From: Cyclostephanos tholiformis | Taxonomy: Eukaryota > Bacillariophyta > Thalassiosirophyceae > Thalassiosirales > Thalassiosiraceae | Direction: 5' to 3' | Length of the DNA stretch: 20,978 bases | Assembly (NCBI GenBank): GCA_036939975.1 | Contig: JALLPB010000184.1 | Span: forward strand, 1-20,978 | Shown here: positions 9,284-16,987 of the stretch, piece after piece | Position numbering within the stretch: position 1 is the stretch's first letter | Layout: each line of letters begins with the position of its first letter | The notes under the pieces: generated by a model | Told to the model about the DNA's origin: nothing | The model's database searches: none | Seen by the model: only the letters and a program-made list of their open reading frames with translations | Translations under genes and position numbers: made by a program

Positions 9284-10195
9284 TCATCCAAACAAGGCTT
9301 TTTCAAAAGCATCTACGTATTCTGTCGAACGCGGAACCAAATCTTTATCACCCTGCCGCAACCTAGAAATTAACTCTCGTCCATTTAACACCTCAAATCC
9401 GGTCACTTCCTCTGGTACAAGTGGCGCGAACAAATTCGCTGCGATGGGTACATCTTCGTCCAACCAAAAGACAAATACTTCTTGATATTCTCTGCAAATG
9501 AACCTGCCAAATTTTTTCGTCTCTCCTTCAATAGCACTTGTTATCGTGAAAACCCAGCTACGTCTGACATCCTCAAGCAAATATCCGTGCATTGCCCCAT
9601 TCCCCCCCAGCTCTTCCTTCAATTCTCTCATCGTTGTGTCGAACACGTCATCCCCGGCATTTACATGCCCAGCACAGCTCACGTCCAATAAACTTGGGTG
9701 GGTATCCTTGTAAGGAGACCTTCTTTGGAGTAGCACACTCACTTTATTGATATTTTGAGCATCTCTCTGAGCAACCCAAGCGTGGATAGAACGATGCCAA
9801 TCGCCATCCTTATGAACACGGTTTCGCTCTTTCACCTCCCCAGTAGGCAGCGGAGACGGAAAGTAAGATTGTCCCCAATCTGCGGTAATGACGGAATTGT
9901 AGTGCGATGCGGATGGAGGCGGCAGGAAGATGCCAAAAAGCTCTGATGGATCTTGCGCCAAATTATAATTGCTCGAATCTACCTCGGCACTGCCGGATAT
10001 GACATTGTTTATGTTGTTGTTATTATTCCTCATGGTGCCGAGATAGCTCGACCACGACGTCGCCATCCGATGATGGAGGTTAAGTGATGGCGCAAAGGAG
10101 GTGCCGTGTTCGTTATTCACAGCTGACAGTAGTAATAGGCGACTCAGAAAGCGCGGCGAGGCGAAAGATTGCCTATTAACGACGAGGTGCTGCAT
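9284..10195 (-). CDS. Nudix hydrolase, IPP-isomerase-like subgroup
   Basis: Uninterrupted 303-codon frame from ATG at 10195 to TGA at 9284-9286. Residues 1-105 are a targeting or spacer region with a hydrophobic stretch near 16-26, the motif TSFAP at 32-36 (ASAFAP-like) and an Asn-rich run near 57-64. The catalytic domain runs from about 118 to 300. It includes VHKDGDWHRSIHAW (127-140), the LLQRRS strand and DVSCAGH (171-177). The Nudix box is G176-x5-D182-x7-REL-K-EEL-G (190-197), with Asp where the consensus has the first Glu; the metal-binding REx2EE glutamates are present. The segment order resembles, from memory, the N-terminal domain of plant Nudix hydrolase 3 and IPP-isomerase-type Nudix proteins, which act on diphosphate substrates; the substrate here is not determinable. 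It is divergent from the kinase gene. Confidence is high for the family, moderate for the subgroup and low for plastid location. Confidence 0.9.
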   Translation of the reverse strand: MQHLVVNRQSFASPRFLSRLLLLSAVNNEHGTSFAPSLNLHHRMATSWSSYLGTMRNNNNNINNVISGSAEVDSSNYNLAQDPSELFGIFLPPPSASHYNSVITADWGQSYFPSPLPTGEVKERNRVHKDGDWHRSIHAWVAQRDAQNINKVSVLLQRRSPYKDTHPSLLDVSCAGHVNAGDDVFDTTMRELKEELGGNGAMHGYLLEDVRRSWVFTITSAIEGETKKFGRFICREYQEVFVFWLDEDVPIAANLFAPLVPEEVTGFEVLNGRELISRLRQGDKDLVPRSTEYVDAFEKALFG

Positions 10196-10493
10196 GGCCC
10201 CTTAATTGTTTCATCTGATGATGACATCGCCGTTGAGCAGATCAGAGCACCTGGTGGCGGCGGGCGGATCGATCGAATTTGGATCTTCATTCAAGGGGAA
10301 TCTACGTGGGAATAAATATTGGGACAAAAAAATGTCTTGTCCCTCTCTCCCGCCCTGCTCGCAGAGGGACTCTTCCTCTCTCCCCCAAAACACACATGGA
10401 CAAGCCACGATCCAAAAAACGCACCATTTCCCCATAAATCGATCTTTCTTTACCATAGCGGGAATAACAACATTAACAGGTGTCACACTCACG
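10196..10493. promoter_or_regulatory. Bidirectional promoter / 5' UTR between Nudix and kinase genes
   Basis: About 300 bp separate the two divergent start codons. It contains a perfect inverted repeat GGGACAA (10321-10327) / TTGTCCC (10337-10343) with a 9-nt spacer, followed by CT-rich sequence. The plus frame is open back to 10218 (ATG ATG at 10215-10220), so a kinase isoform with about 92 extra residues cannot be excluded. Confidence 0.45.
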
Positions 10494-12494
10494 ATGGATG
10501 CAGGGGCGACGACCGGAGGTGCCGTTGCGATGAATCGCGAACAAATAAAAAAGATGAGCGAGGCTGATAAGGAGATGGAACTCAGGGCCAACCGCGCGAA
10601 GGCACTTCTGGCCGAGCGCCACATTGGGCTCAAGACGAACCAGGTGAGAGAGCGGCACGCTATGCGATGGTTCGGGCCATTATATATTCCATCCGTGCCA
10701 TTGTTGCGTCTTCCGCTTTTTTTGCATGTTTTCCAACCAAATATCACATTCCCATCGCACTACATCATGCCCATCATCATTAGGCGGAACGTCACCAGAG
10801 GAAAATGCAGCTCGAAACCCACATGAACAGGGCAGGCCTCTCCCACGAGGAGAAGAAGGCGCGTCGAAAGGAGCTCGAGAAGGAGGAAACCCGCGTCCAA
10901 AAGGAAAGCCGTCGCAACGTGACCACGGCTGACTTCGAGTCGCTCCTGGTCATCGGACGCGGTGCCTTCGGCGAGGTCCGTCTCGTTCGTCGCAAGCCGG
11001 GTAATTCGCGGGGAGAAACGGGAATTTATGCCCTGAAGTCGATGAAGAAAGAGATGATGGTGATGAAGAATCAAGTGGGACACGTCCGCGCCGAGAGGGA
11101 TGCGTTGGCGGCGGCCGATGACGAGAATCGCTGGTTGACGACCCTTCACTACAGCTTTCACGACGAGCACAATCTTTACATGGTGATGGAATTCCTACCC
11201 GGCGGGGATTTGATGAGTCTGTTGATGAAGGAGGATACATTCACCGAGGACGCGACTAGATTCTTCATGGCGGAGGCTGCACACGCCATCAGTTGCGTCC
11301 ATGCGCTCGGTTACATCCATCGCGATATCAAACCCGACAACATCCTCCTCGATGCGAGGGGGCATTTGCGCCTGACCGACTTGGGCCTTTGCAAAAAGGT
11401 CGGTGAAGTTAGCCCCGGGGATCATCCGGAGGTAATCCTCGAGATGCTTAAGCAGAAACAAATTGCCGCCGGCGGCGCGGCGATGGCAATTCCGGAAGGG
11501 GAAGAAATGAGCGCGGATGCATCCCACCTACGTGATATGTCCATCGATGTTGAGGGTGGCGACATACCCTCCATTTCCACGGGCGGGACGGCCCCGAAGG
11601 AATTGCGAACGGGGAAAGCTCGGAGGGAGAATGCCTACTCGACGGTGGGGACTCCCGATTACATCGCTCCCGAAGTCCTCGCGGCTCAGAACGGTGCGTC
11701 TGGATACTCTTACACGTGTGCCGTGGATTGGTGGAGTCTCGGTGTGATTATGTACGAGTGCCTTGTTGGTTATACTCCATTCTACGCAGATGATCCCGTA
11801 ACAACATGCCGCAAGATATTGAAATGGCGCCAGACACTCGAGGTATGTTATGCGTGGAGGGTTGTACATCATCTAATAATTGGATTGTATTAATCGCTTA
11901 CTCGACTCCTCCAACCTTACCCATCACCTCGACGCGGTTAGATTCCAGGAGAAGTTCGTACGAAGCTATCAACGGAATGTGTCGATTTTCTCTCTTGCCT
12001 GCTCGCTGGGCCGGAGTCTCGTATTGGTAGTCGTGCGGATGGCGGACCAGAGTTTGAGAATGGGTTTGCACAGGTAGTGAGGCATCCGTGGTTTGACGGA
12101 TTTGACTGGGATAACCTCGCCGAAATTCAGGGCCCTCTCCTACCAAACGGAGCGAAGGATTTTCCGAGGGTAATTGAATACCTCAAGTGAGTCTCTTGTG
12201 TTTATAATTTTTCAAGAAATCTTCTACAATGGCCATAGTACTTCCCTCTCAATCGCAATTGTTTTTTTATTTTCCTGCATATCTGAAAATCATAGGACAT
12301 GCCCCAACGATGACCCGAACTTCAAACAGCTCGTGGCTTTTGCGACTCAAAACTTTGATACATTCGAGGATCAAGGAACAACTTTGGATGATGGAAGCAG
12401 GAAGCGCGTAGACAGGAATAATCTTGATCAATTCTATGACTACCATTACAGGCGCACTCGCAAGCCTCATATTCCACTACCAGATTTCAAATAG
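10494..12494 (+). CDS. NDR/LATS-family AGC serine/threonine kinase
   Basis: Four exons (10494..10643, 10784..11842, 11942..12186, 12296..12494) encode about 550 aa; introns of 140, 99 and 109 nt are all GT-AG and frame-consistent. Residues 20-100 form a charged helical region expected to bind a MOB co-activator. The kinase domain starts at [15 protein letters not shown] (101-115). It shows K135, E154, HRDIKPDN (229-236), a DLG metal motif (249-251, in place of DFG), a ~75-residue insert typical in position for NDR kinases, the activation-segment serine S336 in [10 protein letters not shown] and APE (345-347). The C-terminal extension has NFDTFEDQG (504-512) and the hydrophobic-motif segment FYDYHY (531-536). 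NDR/LATS kinases act in Hippo/MEN-like control of division and cell shape. Oddity: the hydrophobic-motif phospho-Thr position is His535. The gene converges on the patatin gene, with stops 65 bp apart. Start chosen at ATG 10494, which has a good context (ACGATGG). Confidence 0.94.
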
Positions 12495-12559
12495 ATAAAC
12501 TCAAATTAGTGATAGAAGCTGTAAGTTCTTATCTGCTCATAGTAGATGACACAAAAACA

Positions 12560-13690
12560 TCAACTTCGTTTTTCAATTGTATACAAATCAGGATTATGGG
12601 CCCCTCTTTTTAACCCCTCCTCCCAAAATTCGATTGCCTTTTCACGACCGAGTAATATGTCAAGACCGTGAAACAGCAAATCAAAACTCCACGGTAAGCG
12701 CAAAGAATGGTGGTGTCGACCTGGCTGAAAGGACTCGGTTTTAGAAAAAGGAATCACGCTTCGGAGCAAACCAGCAAATGCCCCGTCATTGTAATAAAAG
12801 TCGTCGTCCTGTTTCCAAAATGATGACCCAGTTACAAAGGGTCTGGAGAAGGCCAACATAAGATGGTTTAGGTAACGGACACTCGCTTCCATAGAAAAGG
12901 AACACTTGAACACTTGAATGCTAGCAAAGGGTTTAACTTACATCCAAGTTGTCTGGACCAACATTTTTTTCAGATGATCGACACTGGAGGGTTTCTGGAC
13001 ATTCTGAGAAAAGATGCGTTGCTTATTCCACTTCGAAGTGATGACATTGATCCTCGGCAAATGCTCCTCAAGAATGTTACCATTTCTGCTACATAGGTGT
13101 TGAGTAGAGTTTGACACAATCCCACATGTCGTGTTTATTTGATGTCTCAGACTTGTTGTCGCTCCTCCGTCTATCGTTACATAAAGCTTTTCGTTCTCCA
13201 ACGCAGGCTTTTCCTCGGCATGAAACAACAATCCATCAACAAAGTGTCCCACGACGTCATATCGACTGATTTTACCAGTTATCCATTGGTTTCGAGATGA
13301 ATGTGCGAGCTCTATTGCAGAGTCGATTGGTATCTTCAGCAGGGAGGTTACGAGCGCCAGGCAACCGGCGGAGAAGCAGTAATATTCAAATGAAGGTGAT
13401 GAGTGCGATGGTACGTTATGAAGTGCCTGCAATCTACCGAGAGTGTAGAAGAATCCAGAAAAGCCAGCACCTGGAATGTAAACATCAACCGAATCACCTG
13501 GCTCTCGATCGACGAAATGACGAAATTCGGCGCCACACGGCTCAAGGAACATGGAGAAAAAGTTCACAATTATGGACGCCCCAAGAAGGATGAAGGGCGT
13601 CAATGACAACCCTCGAAGCAGCCACTTCTTGTTCAGGTGTATTTGGTTTTTCATATTCACGTTGTAGGCCACCAGCCACCGTCCTGACAT
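12560..13690 (-). CDS. Patatin-like phospholipase, membrane-anchored
   Basis: Two exons, complement(12942..13690) and complement(12560..12842), encode about 343 aa. The 99-nt intron (12843-12941, GTAAGT...CTCCAG, phase 2) was chosen because it joins QTTWI to PFVTGSS, a continuity typical of patatin proteins; the apparent exon extension at 12843-12913 is intronic. A hydrophobic span at about 23-49 looks like a membrane anchor. Patatin features are the oxyanion motif PGAGFSG (73-79), the nucleophile S107 in CFSAG (first Gly of GxSxG replaced by Cys) and the dyad Asp D269 in NDGA. Patatins hydrolyse phospholipids or galactolipids with a Ser-Asp dyad. The frame runs upstream to 13762 without another ATG, so ATG 13690 is the longest start; ATG 13654 is an alternative just before the anchor. 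Family confident, start uncertain. Confidence 0.85.
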
Positions 13691-14140
13691 CGGCGGCAGA
13701 AAGTGGAGATATCCCCCCACCCATTGAGTGGAGAACTGCAAAATCGTAGGGAGAGGTGTCAAAGAAGAAGTTTTTCAGGTGAAGAGAGGAGAACAAAAAG
13801 GACACGTCACAGACTCTTGGCAAAAATTTTAAGGATCGGAGAGCAGATATGTATCTCTCTCCTCTTATCGGAAAACAACCTGATCCTCTACGATAGGTGC
13901 TTGTCTATGTAAAAATGAGGCGCGTCGTCCCGCTGAAAAGGGGGACCAAACGTCGAACGAGCACCACCCACCACCTCCCAGCGCGCATTTCGGAGATTTT
14001 TCGGCGGGAAAAAATGGGGCAGTTTTCTCTCCCGCCACCAACCAGCAAAACACCTCACGCGGTAAATCGTTACGTTTACCTAACAAATAGGTGACTCCGA
14101 TGATGATGGTCACGATGGTTGCCATGCATCCAATATGACT
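13691..14140. promoter_or_regulatory. Upstream region of the patatin gene with two opposed E2F-like sites
   Basis: GGCGGGAAA at 14003-14011 is, on the minus strand, TTTCCCGCC, the textbook E2F/DP site. An oppositely oriented near-copy TCTCCCGCC lies at 14028-14036. They sit 313-346 bp upstream of the patatin ATG. No gene is supported here; a 103-codon minus frame (13865-14176) overlaps the sites and has no recognisable domain. Confidence 0.35.
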
Positions 14141-14141
14141 C

Positions 14142-14213
14142 CTCTGGTGAGCCAAATCATAAGGGAGTCTATTCATACCCTAATGGATAGACCCTCCATT
14201 TTGGCTCACCAGA
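14142..14213. repeat. Long imperfect hairpin (15-bp perfect outer stem)
   Basis: CTCTGGTGAGCCAAA (14142-14156) is perfectly inverted at TTTGGCTCACCAGAG (14199-14213). The 42-nt interior continues to pair imperfectly (GGAGTCTAT near 14164 with ATAGACCCTCC near 14188). Function unknown; it could be a small fold-back element or a transcribed hairpin. Confidence 0.8.
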
Positions 14214-14392
14214 GAGGAAATCCTTCCTGACCTATGATGAGGGATCTTTTGCGGGGTGTGTTGTCGACGTGCGCCGTGCCATTAAATAGTTAATAAATAG
14301 TAATAGCAAACATATTCTCTATTTTTAACGATATCAACTTGTCGTGTAGCATGTTGGCTGATTGTCGAATGTCTCCGCGCCGGGAGTGGGGC

Positions 14393-14429
14393 ACCATGGC
14401 GGCCGTAGGACGACGGCGGCCGCCATGGT
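14393..14429. repeat. GC-rich 13-bp perfect inverted repeat
   Basis: ACCATGGCGGCCG (14393-14405) is perfectly inverted at CGGCCGCCATGGT (14417-14429) with an 11-nt loop. An eight-T run follows at about 14439, giving a shape like a bacterial terminator; this means little in a eukaryotic context. Confidence 0.85.
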
Positions 14430-14518
14430 CAGGGTGTGTTTTTTTTACCTAGCTTCCGCCTAACTAATCGCGTGACAGGTGCCTCACAACCCCAAAACCA
14501 ACCAAAAACCAACCGCTG

Positions 14519-14662
14519 TCCGACCACATATCTCCGTCAATAATGGTCGGATGGGGATGCTTCAAGTACCCATCCTGTGAGGATTGACGGCCTCAAGACG
14601 TCTGCGCAATATGAACGAATGATTCGTTCATCTTGGGGTCGGCGACGCCTGGTGAAGCGTCG
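14519..14662. repeat. Cluster of nested and adjacent perfect inverted repeats
   Basis: Five perfect pairs lie within 144 bp. TCCGACCA (14519-14526) pairs with TGGTCGGA (14544-14551). CCGTCAAT (14534-14541) pairs with ATTGACGG (14583-14590). GGATGGG (14549-14555) pairs with CCCATCC (14569-14575). ATGAACGAAT (14611-14620) pairs with ATTCGTTCAT (14622-14631). CGACGC (14643-14648) pairs with GCGTCG (14657-14662). The first three pairs interlock, so alternative or pseudoknot-like folds are possible. Confidence 0.85.
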
Positions 14663-14669
14663 GAAACCA

Positions 14670-15770
14670 TGGTGGAGTTGTGTTTGTGTGGTAGATATTG
14701 TTTTTTTACATAAAATTTATTTAAGCGATTAGAGTAAGTTAGTAGAAAAAAAAGTAAGTGATCTACATACCCGGAGATGTGCAGGCCTATGTTTTTGGGA
14801 GGTGGTGTCCAGCGGCATGGCAATGGTGAATTAGAAAAACCCTCATGGCAGCAACTTTGCAGTGGGTTTGTCGAGGGCTCTGTCAAAGGTTTTTATTCAT
14901 TTTTGTAAATCAGTCAAGAAAATAATTAATTAGTCAACTCATTTACTATGCACCAACTTAATCGCCCCAAAACAATCAACTCGTGCTCGCCCCATGCTCT
15001 CCAACAGTCGCTCCTCATACCTCATTCCCCTCCAGTCGATACTGCTCATTTTTGGTTGGTTGTTGTGTATTTACTTGTTGTTTGGTGGCCATCTAAGGCC
15101 ACGATGGATTGTATTTTTTTATTCTTTCATCGCCTTATTCACCACCCCATACGATGCCAAAACGCCTCCTTGACACATTCCACTGCAGCCTCCTGCCTTC
15201 CCAACAATCACTCCCACTGTGAACGTCATCTTTTGGTTGGTTGTTGTTTGAATAAGGCTTAAGCCCTGCCCCTCTCCCTATTTCTGGATTGGTCGTCTTT
15301 TAGACACCCCAGGCAATCCCATAGTCCAGAACTGACCCAACCAAGCATACACTTTGTTACCCATAATATTTTGAGCAGGTTCATCATGCTAGAAAGGGCA
15401 TAATATTTCCACGGGCAGTGGCAGAGGCCATGGCAGATGTCCCCATTGTTTTGCGGAAATTTGTTTATAAATGAATTGAAAAAAGAAGACACTAATCACC
15501 CCCCCTCACATAAAAAATGAACCGAGCATATCAAGTGTCTCCAATGATGAGGCAAGCAAGAACATCACGCCGGAACAGACACCAGAGGACTATGGGCGGC
15601 GGCAGAGGCCGGTGGCAGATGATGCTGGAATCATGCCATCTTGTTGTTGTGTGTTGTGTGTGGTTGTGGGATTTTTTACATTCATACGGTTCCTATGCAA
15701 GAAGATGCACATGGGACCAAACAATCCCACCAAAAAATACTACCCTCGCTGAAGTAGGGTATTTAGGTCT
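14670..15770. other. Intergenic sequence, no convincing gene
   Basis: Frames here lack domains. GGTTGGTTGTTG recurs at 15054-15065 and 15235-15246, each preceded by similar TCC-AACA-TC-CTCC sequence (about 15010 and 15199), suggesting a diverged direct duplication about 180 bp apart. A minus frame at 15259-15492 has protein-like composition at its centre (near 15300-15400) but no family I know. Confidence 0.4.
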
Positions 15771-15777
15771 ACATGTT

Positions 15778-16320
15778 AATCCCCATATGCATTCGAAATT
15801 CAAATGCATTAGGGGTTTACCATATATGCAATTTTTTTAGCGAGTACTGCTGAAATGCATTTAGTTATCAGAGGATAACCCCAAATGCAAAATTATGCAT
15901 TTGGAGCTCATTTAGGCCAATCCCCATATGTCTCTGTTATTCAAATGCAAACGGGTAGTAACAAATGACAGTTTTGCCCATATGCATTTGGTGAATACAG
16001 CTTGACCATATGCATTTGAGATTTCCTGTGTGCATAAAGTCAATATGCTGTTGGGAATTTAGAATTGCCCAAATGCATTTGGGCTCTGTGTCATCATTGA
16101 CACCTATTTGCATTTGGGAAATATGCCATTGACAGTATGCATTTGAGAATTGTTCTGTTGACCAAATGCATATGGGTTTTGTCTCGGCAAGGATACTCAT
16201 ATGCATTTGGAAAATATCTTATTGGCAGTATGCATTTAGGCATGAATTTCATGAGCATAACAATATGCATTGGCAAAACAATATGCATTTGCAAAACAAT
16301 TTGCATTTGCAACAAACAAA
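15778..16320. repeat. Satellite-like field of ATGCATTTG motifs
   Basis: The core TGCATTT or a close variant recurs at 15983, 16011, 16074, 16109, 16138, 16167, 16202, 16231, 16266, 16284 and 16302, with more copies between 15787 and 15950. Spacings are 28-30 or 35 bp and then 18 bp for the last three, whose units are nearly identical (TGCATTTGCAAAACAATA). The core contains the palindrome ATGCAT. The field opens with a 41-bp near-palindrome (15778-15818). Minus- and plus-strand open frames across it are repeat by-products. Confidence 0.8.
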
Positions 16321-16648
16321 GAAAAAATGTGTGCTCTCTGAACCATAAGGACTATGTTGGTAATTATGTCTGGATCCAAACATTAGAAGAGTTAGAAAAA
16401 TCCCTGCTGGATAGGGTTCTAGAAAAGTATATGGGCCATTATTGTTGAGGGTGGCCCTCCTTTGCACAGAATTTAAGTGATTATTGTGGACTTAATTGTG
16501 CTGAAACCTCACTTTTTAATTTAAACAATGTTTTTTTACCTTATTGTCCACCACCATTGGTTTGCCACCACCTCCCAACACCACTACAGTTGACTTGTTG
16601 TAGTTGTTGCTGTTGCCATGGTAAACAATGTCATCCTGCCTCCCCCCC
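16321..16648. other. Spacer between motif field and LTR, no gene seen
   Basis: No domain, tRNA-like fold or strong repeat is visible. The sequence carries a CCACCACCTCCCAACACCAC stretch near 16560 and a C-rich run directly before the proposed LTR. Confidence 0.45.
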
Positions 16649-16942
16649 TGTTGGAACCCTACAGAATGGGTACTAACATAAAGTACCCTAACCAAGAGTT
16701 CCACATCAGCAGAACTCTTGTCCAGCAGCTGTTGCTGTGATGTTCCTTGTGAATCCTTATGTTACTGGTTACTCACTGGACCCATGGATTCCCATGCATA
16801 ATAATCTCTGCAGATTATTATTAGACACAGGCAAGCAATGCTTGCCTCTGCATCTAGTTGGTTGATATCGACTAGCCATTAACTCAATAGAACAATTTTT
16901 TTGTCTTTCGTAGTTACTTACTATCTATTAGCACAACCAACA
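16649..16942 (+). mobile_element. Probable 5' LTR of a Copia-type retrotransposon
   Basis: A 294-bp segment begins TGTTGG (16649-16654) and ends CCAACA (16937-16942), the inverted TG...CA termini usual for LTRs, and lies 45 bp upstream of the gag start. Inside are two compact hairpins, AATAATCT/AGATTATT (about 16799-16818) and GGCAAGC/GCTTGCC (about 16829-16845). No primer-binding site starting TGG follows it, and the 3' LTR is not in the window, so the boundaries are provisional. Confidence 0.45.
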
Positions 16943-16987
16943 GTTCTATTGAACATCATCCACTTTGTGCAAGCCTTCTCCGTCAGT

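Noticed and set aside
12843..12913. N-terminal extension of the second patatin exon (from 12913)
   Set aside because: A GTAAGT...CTCCAG intron removes it and rebuilds the TTWIPFVTG continuity expected for patatins.
13542..13823. 93-codon minus-strand frame overlapping the patatin 5' end
   Set aside because: It overlaps the patatin frame, has no recognisable domain, and the patatin frame has the conserved motifs.
13865..14176. 103-codon minus-strand frame with a hydrophobic stretch
   Set aside because: No family resemblance; it overlaps the E2F-like sites and the hairpin at 14142. Likely chance.
14393..14450. Intrinsic transcription terminator (hairpin plus T run)
   Set aside because: The shape fits a bacterial terminator, but the window is clearly eukaryotic with spliced genes, and no gene ends there.
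15778..16320. CRISPR-like array
   Set aside because: Cores are only 7-9 bp and the spacing is too short and variable, in a eukaryotic genome with no cas genes.
15937..16448. Several Met/His/Cys-rich open frames across the ATGCATTTG field
   Set aside because: Their composition is entirely explained by translating the repeat motif in different frames.
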